NCBI GenBank assembly: GCA_903958995.1
Contig: CAJBVG010000141.1
Location: 1-5,331 of the forward strand
Direction of reading: 5' to 3'
DNA length: 5,331 nucleotides
DNA from: an uncultured bacterium
Lineage (GTDB): Bacteria > Bacteroidota > Bacteroidia > Sphingobacteriales > Sphingobacteriaceae
Part shown: one piece after another, positions 1 through 5,331 of the stretch
How the letters are laid out: every line of letters begins with the position of its first letter
Position numbering within the stretch: the stretch's first letter is position 1
Position numbers and translations under genes: made by a program
The notes under the pieces: generated by a model
What the model was told of the DNA's origin: nothing
The model's database searches: none
Seen by the model: only the letters and a program-made list of their open reading frames with translations

Positions 1-261
1 AAATCACGCATTAAAGAACGTCACCGCCACAGATATGAGTTCAACAATAAGTACATGAAGCAGTTTAATGATGCTGGAATGTTAACTACCGGTATGAACC
101 CAGATACAAACTTGGTGGAAATCATAGAGTTGAAAAATCATCCTTTCTTTGTTGCAGGCCAATTTCACCCTGAATTAAAGAGTACTGTGGCAAATCCACA
201 TCCACTCTTTGTAAAATTCGTTGAAGCAGCTTCTGAATACAAGTACGGCAAAAGGAAATAA
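1..261 (+). CDS. pyrG: CTP synthase, C-terminal part (glutamine amidotransferase domain), partial at left edge
   Basis: CTP synthase makes CTP from UTP, ATP and glutamine-derived ammonia in the cytosol, the last step of de novo pyrimidine nucleotide synthesis. The frame is open from base 1 and gives 86 codons ending in TAA at 259-261, so only the end of the class I glutamine amidotransferase domain is present. The start of the fragment carries ERHRHRYEFN (residues 6-15), a signature of the family that includes an Arg contacting glutamine in the E. coli enzyme. FHPE follows at residues 55-58, with the catalytic His at 166-168 and Glu at 172-174, matching E. coli His515 and Glu517. The tail aligns well with the E. 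coli end (NHPWFVACQFHPE, then HPLF and AASE), so the C-terminus looks complete. The ATG at 55 is internal and is not the start. The next gene, yidC, is in the same direction, a pairing I recall as common in Bacteroidota. Confidence 0.96.
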   Translation, partial: KSRIKERHRHRYEFNNKYMKQFNDAGMLTTGMNPDTNLVEIIELKNHPFFVAGQFHPELKSTVANPHPLFVKFVEAASEYKYGKRK

Positions 262-292
262 TTGCATATCAGTTGATTTTTACATACGTTTG
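262..292 (+). promoter_or_regulatory. Bacteroidota-type promoter for yidC
   Basis: TTG at 262-264 and TACGTTTG at 285-292 are separated by 20 bases. This matches the -33 TTG and -7 TAnnTTTG pattern of the Bacteroidota primary sigma factor, with spacing in the usual range. The -33 element begins directly after the pyrG stop codon. Initiation would be expected a few bases past 292, leaving a leader of roughly 15 bases before the yidC ATG at 314. That suggests yidC has its own promoter besides possible read-through from pyrG. This is a pattern match only, without mapped transcription starts. Confidence 0.65.
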
Positions 293-313
293 CACCCTAT
301 TTTAAGATAAGAG

Positions 314-2155
314 ATGGACAGAAATACCTTTACGGGGCTATTAATTATAGCCGTTATTTTGATTGGTTTTAGTTTTTACTTACAACCATCAGATCAAGAA
401 TTAAATCAATACAAAAATGTTACAGACTCTATTGCTGCTGCTAAAAATGGTGTAGCAACTGCTGATAGTGTTAAAACGGTAACAGATACAACTCAAAAAG
501 CTAGTGTAGCAAATACTGTTTCTATAGATACTGCAGGTTTATTCGGTACAAACAAAACAGGTACAGAAGAATTCACTGTAATTGAAAACGAGAAAATTCG
601 TGCAACCATTAGCAATAAAGGTGGACGAGTATATTCGGTAGAATTAAAAGAGTATAAAACTTGGGATCAAAAAGCGTTGATGCTTTTTGATGGTGCAAAA
701 AATGATTTCAACATTCGCTTTTATGCAAATGGAGAATTGAAAAATACCTCAGAGTTATATTTACAAGCTATTGGAAAAGCATTTCAAGTGCAAGGAACTG
801 ATTCTAACGAAATTCGTTTTCGTTTAGCAGCTTCTGCTAATCAATACCTTGATTTTGTTTACCGTTTGAAAGGTAATTCATATATGCTCGATTTTAATAT
901 CGAAACGCATAATATGGAAAATGTAATCGCTGCAAACAACTCTTACTTCGATTTAAACTGGAATATTGTAGCTCCGAAAAACGAAAAGGATATGAAAATG
1001 GAACGTAACAATACGACCGTTTACTATCGTTTCACGAATGAGGATTATGACTACATTAACCCAGCAAAAGATGTTAACGAGAAATTAAGCAGTGGCATTA
1101 AATGGGTATCCTTTAAACAACATTACTTCTCATCAGTATTAATTTCGAAAAGCAAATTCGAAGCGGGTGAAGTAGAAACAGCTACCGACTTAAATGCTGC
1201 AGAAGTTAAGAAAATGAAGATGGCCTTAACTATTCCTTATGCCCACAAAGCAGATGAGAGTTATGCAATGCAGTTCTATTTTGGTCCGAACCACTTTACT
1301 ACTTTAGAAACGTTTAACATCGGATTAGAAAAACAAATCAACTTAGGTTGGGGTCCATTGAAATACATCAATAGATATGCGGTTATTCCAGTATTTAACA
1401 ACTTACAAAAGTTGAATTGGAATTTCGGTATCATCATTTTGATATTGACCTTATTATTGAAATTGGTTTTATCGCCACTAACCTATCGTTCTTATTTATC
1501 AACGGCTAAGATGAGAATCTTGAAGCCAGAGATGGATGAGATAAAAGCAAAAGTAGGTGACGATGACCAAGCGAAGTTGCAACAAGAATACATGAAGCTT
1601 TACAAGAAAGCAGGTGTTAATCCATTAGGTGGATGTGTACCTCTTTTATTGCAAATGCCGATTCTATTTGCGTTCTTCTTCTTCTTCCCTGCATCTATTG
1701 AACTTCGTCAGCAAGCCTTCTTATGGGTAAGCGATTTATCGACATACGATTCGATTTGGGATTTAGGAAATATTCCAGTAATCAATTATATCTACGGAGA
1801 TCACGTGAGTTTAATGTGTTTATTGATGACGGTTTCTACCTTAATCTACACTCGTTTAAATAACCAAATTTCGGGAGCTACAGGGCAAATGAAATGGATG
1901 GGATACATAATGCCAATCATTTTCATGGGTGTGTTGAATAACGTTGCTTCTGGATTAAACTACTACTACTTCTTAGCGAACATGATGACCTTTGGTCAAC
2001 AATATGCAATTCGTTTATTTGTTGATGACAAGAAGTTACACAAGCAAATTCAAGACAATAAGAAAAAGCCGGAGAGTGCTAAGAAATCTAAGTTTCAACA
2101 GAAACTAGAAGACATGCAGAAAGAGCGTGAGAAGCAAGTGAAAGGGAAAAAGTAA
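314..2155 (+). CDS. yidC: Membrane protein insertase YidC (Oxa1/Alb3 family)
   Basis: YidC inserts and folds proteins in the inner membrane, alone or with SecYEG. The 613-residue product has the layout of Gram-negative YidC. An N-terminal membrane anchor lies at about residues 5-23, followed by a Ser/Thr/Ala-rich linker to about 80 and a periplasmic beta-domain at about 85-335. The conserved insertase core runs from about 368 to 568, with five further hydrophobic segments near 370-391, 438-460, 488-512, 526-541 and 548-565. Core signatures include SPLTYRSY (387-394), AKMRILKP (398-405), NPLGGC (436-441) and LLLQMPI (444-450). Aligning SPLT with the E. coli motif IVRGIMYPLT puts Lys383 where E. 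coli has the groove residue Arg366. I recall Lys at this site in other Bacteroidota, so this is probably a lineage trait. Residues 571-613 form a Lys-rich tail that could contact the ribosome. The ATG at 314 is chosen because MDRNTFTGLL directly precedes the first helix, as in relatives. No strong Shine-Dalgarno site is seen. Confidence 0.97.
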   Translation: MDRNTFTGLLIIAVILIGFSFYLQPSDQELNQYKNVTDSIAAAKNGVATADSVKTVTDTTQKASVANTVSIDTAGLFGTNKTGTEEFTVIENEKIRATISNKGGRVYSVELKEYKTWDQKALMLFDGAKNDFNIRFYANGELKNTSELYLQAIGKAFQVQGTDSNEIRFRLAASANQYLDFVYRLKGNSYMLDFNIETHNMENVIAANNSYFDLNWNIVAPKNEKDMKMERNNTTVYYRFTNEDYDYINPAKDVNEKLSSGIKWVSFKQHYFSSVLISKSKFEAGEVETATDLNAAEVKKMKMALTIPYAHKADESYAMQFYFGPNHFTTLETFNIGLEKQINLGWGPLKYINRYAVIPVFNNLQKLNWNFGIIILILTLLLKLVLSPLTYRSYLSTAKMRILKPEMDEIKAKVGDDDQAKLQQEYMKLYKKAGVNPLGGCVPLLLQMPILFAFFFFFPASIELRQQAFLWVSDLSTYDSIWDLGNIPVINYIYGDHVSLMCLLMTVSTLIYTRLNNQISGATGQMKWMGYIMPIIFMGVLNNVASGLNYYYFLANMMTFGQQYAIRLFVDDKKLHKQIQDNKKKPESAKKSKFQQKLEDMQKEREKQVKGKK

Positions 2156-2168
2156 TATGTTAATATGT
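2153..2168. repeat. Two tandem copies of TAATATGT at the yidC stop codon
   Basis: The octamer TAATATGT occurs at 2153-2160 and again at 2161-2168, followed by TAAA. The first copy begins with the yidC stop codon TAA (2153-2155). The second copy places another TAA at 2161-2163, out of the yidC frame. A hexamer duplication, TAATCC, lies nearby at 2192-2203. These look like small slippage duplications in a relaxed spacer, and no function is evident. Confidence 0.5.
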
Positions 2169-2263
2169 TAAATAAGTATTTCTAAACTCAATAATCCTAA
2201 TCCCTATAGGTACATACTTTTATAATTCTCTTCGTGTATTTCTTGTTATTATAATTTTAACAT

Positions 2264-2295
2264 AAAAAAAAGGACTGATTTTTTGAATCAGTCCC
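2264..2295 (-). terminator. Intrinsic terminator of gltA
   Basis: GGACTGATT (2272-2280) and AATCAGTCC (2286-2294) form a perfect 9-bp stem around a five-base loop. Read on the minus strand, the stem is followed directly by eight T residues (2271 down to 2264), the classic intrinsic terminator arrangement. It begins about 27 bases after the gltA stop codon. On the plus strand the hairpin is followed by CTTAACAAAT rather than a T tract, so it should serve gltA mainly. Any role in stopping yidC transcription would be weak. Confidence 0.9.
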
Positions 2296-2321
2296 TTAAC
2301 AAATTTGTGTAGTGTAATGTA

Positions 2322-3608
2322 TTATCTTTTTGCGATGATCTCGTAATCTCTATTGGTTTTACCAATGTAAATCTGACGAGGGCGACCGATAGGTTCTTTG
2401 TTCTCGTGCATTTCTTTCCACTGCGCAATCCAACCTGGTAAACGTCCTAAGGCGAATAACACGGTGAACATTTCTGTAGGGAAACCGATAGCACGGTAAA
2501 TGATACCAGAGTAGAAATCTACGTTAGGGTATAATTTACGTTCAACGAAGTAAGGATCGTTTAATGCTGATTGTTCTAATTTCTTAGCGATATCTAAAAT
2601 TGGATCGTGAACACCTAATTTATTCAACACGTTATCACATGCTTCTTTAATAATGGTAGCACGAGGGTCGAAGTTTTTATATACTCGGTGACCAAATCCC
2701 ATTAAACGGAACGGATCATTTTTATCTTTTGCTTTAGCTAACCATTTGTCAGCATCGCCACCATCCGCTTTAATCGCTTCAAGCATTTCAATTACAGCTT
2801 GGTTTGCACCACCATGTAATGGGCCCCATAATGCTGAAATACCTGATGCAACTGATGCATATAAGTTAGCATCTGAAGAACCTACGATACGTACAGTAGA
2901 GGTAGAACAGTTTTGTTCGTGATCTGCGTGTAAGATCAACAATTTGTTCATTGCATCAACCACAACTGGATCGATAGTGTAATCTTCAGTACGGTTACTA
3001 AACGTCATGTTTAAGAAGTTCGACACGTAGTCTAATTTATTTTGAGGATAAATTAATGGATGACCAATCGACTTTTTATGAATCCAAGAAACGATAGTAC
3101 TCATCTTAGCCAATAATTTAATAATGGTTAAGTTTTGTTCTTCTTTAGTTGGGTTAGAGTTTAATGATTCTGGGTAGAACGAAGACAATGAACATACTAA
3201 TGAAACTAATTGTCCCATTGGATGAGCTTTTGATGGGTAACCATCAAAAAACTTCTTCATGTCCTCGTGAATTAACGTATGACGAGAAATTTCGTGATTG
3301 AAATTTTCAAGCTCAGTAATGGTAGGAAGATCACCATAAATTAATAAATAAGCTACTTCGATGAACGAAGATTTTTCGGCAATTTGTTCAATTGGATAAC
3401 CACGGTATTTAAGAATACCTGCTTCTCCATCTAAGAAAGTAATAGCACTTTTAGTAGCACCGGTATTTTTATATCCTGTATCTAGGGTTACATAACCCGT
3501 TTCATCACGTAATTTAGAAATATCAATGGCTTTTTCGCCTTCAGTACCTGTAATTACTGGGAATTCAAACTTTTTCCCATCGAGAATAATTTCTGCTATT
3601 TCTGACAT
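2322..3608 (-). CDS. gltA: Citrate synthase (type II, hexameric-type)
   Basis: Citrate synthase condenses oxaloacetate with acetyl-CoA to give citrate and CoA, the entry reaction of the TCA cycle, in the cytosol. The 428-residue length matches the bacterial type II enzymes, which carry an N-terminal beta-rich extension (here about residues 1-55) ahead of the common alpha-helical fold. All catalytic signatures are present. GPLHGGAN (262-269) holds His265, GFGHRVYKNFDPRA (304-317) holds His307 and the substrate-binding Arg316, and DFYSGI (364-369) holds Asp364. These correspond to E. coli His264, His305 and Asp362. LHADHEQNCSTSTVR (226-240) contributes the oxaloacetate-site His residues, and GRPRQIYIG (408-416) carries the C-terminal Arg residues. 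The ATG at 3606-3608 gives the expected N-terminus (MSEIAEIILDGKKFEFPVI). It is transcribed divergently from the DUF2721 gene, has its own -7 element upstream and a strong terminator downstream, so it is probably monocistronic. E. coli-type enzymes are inhibited by NADH; whether this one is cannot be judged here. Confidence 0.97.
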   Translation of the reverse strand: MSEIAEIILDGKKFEFPVITGTEGEKAIDISKLRDETGYVTLDTGYKNTGATKSAITFLDGEAGILKYRGYPIEQIAEKSSFIEVAYLLIYGDLPTITELENFNHEISRHTLIHEDMKKFFDGYPSKAHPMGQLVSLVCSLSSFYPESLNSNPTKEEQNLTIIKLLAKMSTIVSWIHKKSIGHPLIYPQNKLDYVSNFLNMTFSNRTEDYTIDPVVVDAMNKLLILHADHEQNCSTSTVRIVGSSDANLYASVASGISALWGPLHGGANQAVIEMLEAIKADGGDADKWLAKAKDKNDPFRLMGFGHRVYKNFDPRATIIKEACDNVLNKLGVHDPILDIAKKLEQSALNDPYFVERKLYPNVDFYSGIIYRAIGFPTEMFTVLFALGRLPGWIAQWKEMHENKEPIGRPRQIYIGKTNRDYEIIAKR

Positions 3609-3635
3609 TTTGCTTTAATGTTTAGTATTGTGCAA

Positions 3636-3643
3636 CAAACTTA
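3636..3643 (-). promoter_or_regulatory. Probable -7 promoter element of gltA
   Basis: Read on the minus strand, 3643 to 3636 is TAAGTTTG, a full match to the Bacteroidota -7 pattern TAnnTTTG. It lies 27 bases upstream of the gltA start codon, a plausible distance for a short leader. No TTG is found at the expected -33 distance, where the sequence is only A/T-rich (about 3659-3670). The call therefore rests on one element and position. Confidence 0.5.
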
Positions 3644-3719
3644 ACTAATTGTATATGATTTTAAAATATTTCTTTAAGTAATTCACTATTTTTAAACAAG
3701 AATTTTAACCTATAGTTTT

Positions 3720-4175
3720 ATGGACTTCACAATAAATACTCCGGCCCTCCTATTTCCTGCAATGAGCTTGCTGTTACTCGCTTATACTAACCGCTTTAAC
3801 GTAATTGCGAGCAGAATTCGAAGCCTTAGAGATTTATGGGAAAATGAGCATAATGAAAAGATATTATTTCAGTTACACAACCTACGAAGAAGAGTTAAGC
3901 TTATACGTTTAATGCAGATGCTAGGTGTGTTCTGTATGTTCGGATGTGTGTTAACTATGTTTCTCTTGTTTTATGGAAAAGTAGAAGCCGGACAATACGC
4001 TTTCGGCTTAAGTTTAATACTCATGCTAGCCTCACTTTATTTATCTATACGAGAGATTCACTTCTCCGTTGTTTCCTTAGATATTGTGTTAAGTGATTTA
4101 GAGATGGAACTTAACGATCATCAAACTCGATCAGAAGAAACGGAAAGCAATTCGGCGAAGAAATATTTCCATTGA
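3720..4175 (+). CDS. DUF2721 family small membrane protein, function unknown
   Basis: The 151-residue product opens with TPALLFPAMSLLLLAYTNRF (residues 7-26), which resembles the start typical of the DUF2721 family as I know it; no function is established for that family. Three hydrophobic segments are visible: about 8-23, 66-85 and 92-110. A basic cytoplasmic-looking stretch (RIRSLRDLW, then LRRRVKLIRL at 55-64) lies between the first two, and a hydrophilic acidic tail runs from about 126. It has no catalytic motif. The ATG at 3720 is the natural start because the conserved N-terminus follows at once. It faces away from gltA across 111 bases, with no strong promoter match of its own. Its last 14 codons and stop overlap the epimerase gene on the opposite strand. 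Because the tail from about 133 on looks poorly conserved and low in complexity, the overlap probably arose by drift of this end. A role in membrane signalling or assembly is possible but unsupported. Confidence 0.85.
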   Translation: MDFTINTPALLFPAMSLLLLAYTNRFNVIASRIRSLRDLWENEHNEKILFQLHNLRRRVKLIRLMQMLGVFCMFGCVLTMFLLFYGKVEAGQYAFGLSLILMLASLYLSIREIHFSVVSLDIVLSDLEMELNDHQTRSEETESNSAKKYFH

Positions 4176-4985
4176 TTCTAAACGTTGAATCCCTTCCTTT
4201 TCGGATAACTCACCAGTAGCATCTTCTTTATCGGCAATACCTACCCAGGGTTCTAGGCATATGAATGGGTAAGGTGACTTCGACCAAATACCGTAATAAG
4301 GAAAATCTTGTACACGAACTGAAACTATTTTTTCGTTTTCTTTATTCACTAGGGTAATTTCATTCGAATGTAATCCTTCGGCTACGATAGCATCCACTTC
4401 AAATAAGCGCTTCTCTAGCCTTAATGTATTATTTGTTAACTCAAACCTCTCTCGAGTATCATTTCGTAATCCTGAGCTTATTATTTGGCGTTCTATAGCC
4501 TCTGGCTTTTCAAATACTAAGGAGTAATCTTCTAAATCGCCCGGAGTATTAAATGCCGGATGAGCCCCAATGGAAAAATACATATCCTCAGCACCGATAT
4601 TCTTTACTTGGTAATCTAAAAACAATTCGTTTCCGTATAAAGTGTAACTCAATATGAGCTCAAAATCGAAAGGGTAAACTTTCTTCGATTCTTCATCAGA
4701 TACTAATAAGAAAGTAAGTTGATTTTGAGTCTGAACAATGAGCTCGAAATTACAATGCCTAGCAAAACCATGCTGCGACAAGTGGTAGGTCTTCCCTTGG
4801 TGATGGTATTCATCATTTTTCAATCGACCAACAAATGGGAATAATACTGGCGAACTCCTATTCCAAACCGAAGCATCGGCTTGCCAAATGTATTGCTTAT
4901 CTGAAGTTTTGTTTATTACAGAGCGCAGTTCAGCGCCTAGAGATAATATGCCGATTTCGATTAAGTCGTTGGAAAGAAAATTCAT
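4131..4985 (-). CDS. Aldose 1-epimerase family protein (LacX-like)
   Basis: Aldose 1-epimerases (mutarotases) interconvert alpha and beta anomers of sugars; the LacX-like branch is shorter than GalM and its substrates are poorly defined. The 284-residue product has the pattern of the galactose mutarotase-like beta-sandwich fold. PVLFPFVGRLKND (46-58) carries the substrate-site Arg54, and LSQHGFAR (69-76) carries His72. IGAHPAFN (139-146) carries His142, the likely acid, and ICLEPWVGIAD (242-252) carries Glu245, the likely base. The ATG at 4983-4985 is the only usable start: an in-frame TAG lies six codons upstream (5001-5003, minus strand) and the next Met is residue 136. No signal peptide is seen, so the protein is probably cytosolic. 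A heptamer repeat array ends three bases before the ATG. The 3' end overlaps the DUF2721 gene by 45 bases. It may be co-transcribed with the upstream GNAT gene, 116 bases away, since no good promoter is seen between them. Sugar specificity cannot be inferred. Confidence 0.9.
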   Translation of the reverse strand: MNFLSNDLIEIGILSLGAELRSVINKTSDKQYIWQADASVWNRSSPVLFPFVGRLKNDEYHHQGKTYHLSQHGFARHCNFELIVQTQNQLTFLLVSDEESKKVYPFDFELILSYTLYGNELFLDYQVKNIGAEDMYFSIGAHPAFNTPGDLEDYSLVFEKPEAIERQIISSGLRNDTRERFELTNNTLRLEKRLFEVDAIVAEGLHSNEITLVNKENEKIVSVRVQDFPYYGIWSKSPYPFICLEPWVGIADKEDATGELSEKEGIQRLESMEIFLRRIAFRFF

Positions 4986-4988
4986 TTT

Positions 4989-5021
4989 AAATTCTAAATT
5001 CTAAATTCTAAATTCTAAATT
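4989..5021. repeat. Heptamer tandem array, unit AAATTCT, 4.7 copies
   Basis: Four exact copies of AAATTCT start at 4989, 4996, 5003 and 5010, followed by a partial copy, AAATT, at 5017-5021. On the minus strand the unit is AGAATTT, and the array forms the last part of the leader of the epimerase gene, ending three bases before its ATG. It occupies the place where a ribosome binding site would sit and contains no Shine-Dalgarno sequence. Exact short repeats of this kind can change copy number by slippage, which here would alter leader length but not the reading frame. Whether copy number varies is unknown. Confidence 0.9.
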
Positions 5022-5051
5022 TTTACTTAGAATAAATAGCATTTTTATAAT

Positions 5052-5106
5052 AGTAGTGAGTTAAATAAACTTAATACATAATACCCACTACCCATTACTC
5101 ACTACT
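5052..5106. repeat. 10-bp inverted repeat that folds the heptamer array onto the spacer
   Basis: AGTAGTGAGT (5052-5061) is the exact reverse complement of ACTCACTACT (5097-5106), with 35 bases between the arms. The right arm lies inside the second heptamer array. Because the array repeats, the left arm can also pair with a neighbouring unit of the minus-strand RNA, giving nine pairs including one G-U and a shorter loop of about 21 bases. No T tract follows on the minus strand, so this is not a standard intrinsic terminator for the GNAT gene, although the position after its stop codon would suit one. Confidence 0.55.
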
Positions 5107-5113
5107 CACTAAC
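5072..5113. repeat. Degenerate heptamer array, six units of about YAMTACY
   Basis: Six consecutive 7-base units can be read: TAATACA, TAATACC, CACTACC, CATTACT, CACTACT and CACTAAC, at 5072, 5079, 5086, 5093, 5100 and 5107. Positions 2, 4 and 5 of the unit (A, T, A) are invariant and position 6 is C in five of the six. On the minus strand the units read roughly RGTARTG. The array begins inside the GNAT gene and provides its stop codon, TAG at 5104-5102. The unit is unrelated in sequence to AAATTCT in the neighbouring array but has the same period. Confidence 0.75.
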
Positions 5114-5331
5114 TCTACCGTACACAATAGAATCTTCGTACACGTCATTTATTAAAAAATGTTCTTTCAATACGCCCTCTTTGGTGAATCCGAATTTCTC
5201 CAATAGTTTAATAGAAGCTACATTTTGAGTACCAACAAGCGCTTCTATACGGTGAAGTTTCATTTTTACGAAACCATGCTCTAATACAACTTTCATTGCT
5301 TCAGGCATTACGTCTAAGCCTTTGTATACTT
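5102..5331 (-). CDS. GNAT acetyltransferase, RimJ/RimL type, C-terminal part, partial at right edge
   Basis: GNAT enzymes move an acetyl group from acetyl-CoA to an amine, such as a protein N-terminus or a small molecule. The frame is open to the window edge: 75 full codons and a TAG stop at 5104-5102. The ATG at 5308 is internal, because seven in-frame codons (VYKGLDV) precede it and belong to the fold. The visible part covers the acetyl-CoA loop region (YKGLDVMPEAMK), then HRIEALVGTQNVASIKLLEKFGFTKEG with its Asn-x-x-Ser and LLEKFGF signatures, and ends LINDVYEDSIVYGRVSE. This is the RimJ/RimL pattern (LHRIEA, N-x-AS, LLEK-x-GF-x-x-EG, Y-x-D-x-x-x-Y). The pyrophosphate loop, usually Q/R-x-x-G-x-G/A, reads V-Y-K-G-L-D here, so the first and last positions deviate. 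The final residues, VSE, and the stop codon come from the heptamer array. Substrate unknown. The epimerase follows in the same direction. Confidence 0.88.
   Translation of the reverse strand, partial: VYKGLDVMPEAMKVVLEHGFVKMKLHRIEALVGTQNVASIKLLEKFGFTKEGVLKEHFLINDVYEDSIVYGRVSE

Noticed and set aside
55..261. A 68-codon gene starting at ATG 55
   Set aside because: The frame is open to base 1 and the upstream codons carry the CTP synthase signature RHRHRYEFN, so the ATG is internal to pyrG.
1671..1690. TTC-rich run in yidC as a slippage site
   Set aside because: It encodes a Phe run (454-458) inside a membrane helix, and a triplet-period change would keep the frame, so there is no sign of a switch.
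2174..2219. AAGTAT/ATACTT inverted repeat and the CCTATAGG palindrome as a yidC terminator or operator
   Set aside because: The arms are six bases with a 34-base loop, and the palindrome is only eight bases; both are expected by chance in an A/T-rich spacer.
3687..3694. TATTTTTA as a -7 element for the DUF2721 gene
   Set aside because: It matches TAnnTTTG at only five of the six fixed positions in a very A/T-rich spacer, and no TTG lies at the right distance upstream.
4174..4191. Hairpin GATTC/GAATC after the DUF2721 stop as a terminator
   Set aside because: It has only five base pairs, no T tract, and lies inside the epimerase coding sequence.
5066..5073. TAAGTTTA (minus strand) as a -7 element for the epimerase gene
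   Set aside because: The final G is missing and there is no -33 TTG. It is too weak to call, and co-transcription with the GNAT gene is as likely.
4989..5113. CRISPR array
   Set aside because: The repeats are seven bases, directly adjacent and without spacers, and there are no cas genes in view.
5102..5308. A complete 68-codon acetyltransferase starting at 5308
   Set aside because: In-frame codons continue to the window edge and belong to the GNAT cofactor loop, so this is the end of a longer gene.

Overview
The window reads as an ordinary housekeeping segment from a member of the Bacteroidota, probably a Flavobacteriales-type organism. The evidence is an AT-rich sequence, the pyrG-yidC gene order, a YidC with a large periplasmic domain and a Lys in place of the usual groove Arg, the absence of clear Shine-Dalgarno sites, and a promoter matching the Bacteroidota pattern TTG-N20-TAnnTTTG. 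A family or genus cannot be fixed from this sequence alone.

Layout, left to right. Positions 1-261 (+) hold the C-terminal 86 codons of CTP synthase (pyrG), open at the left edge. A 52-base gap with a good promoter leads to yidC (314-2155, +), the membrane protein insertase. About 166 bases separate it from the convergent citrate synthase gene gltA (2322-3608, -). That gap holds a clear intrinsic terminator oriented for gltA and two small tandem duplications. A 111-base divergent spacer with a -7 element for gltA precedes a small three-helix membrane protein of the DUF2721 family (3720-4175, +). That gene overlaps tail to tail by 45 bases with a LacX-like aldose 1-epimerase homologue (4131-4985, -). 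The right edge carries the C-terminal part of a RimJ/RimL-type GNAT acetyltransferase (from 5331 down to 5102, -), open at the edge.

The genes serve nucleotide synthesis, membrane protein biogenesis, TCA-cycle entry, sugar anomer interconversion and acyl transfer. They do not form one pathway. There is no insertion sequence, CRISPR array, rRNA or tRNA in view, and no defence-like or otherwise novel multi-gene system.

The most unusual part is the 116-base spacer between the GNAT and epimerase genes. It is largely built of two unrelated arrays that share a 7-base period. One ends three bases before the epimerase start codon. The other runs into the GNAT gene and supplies its stop codon and last three residues. 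A 10-bp inverted repeat lets the second array fold back on the spacer in more than one register.
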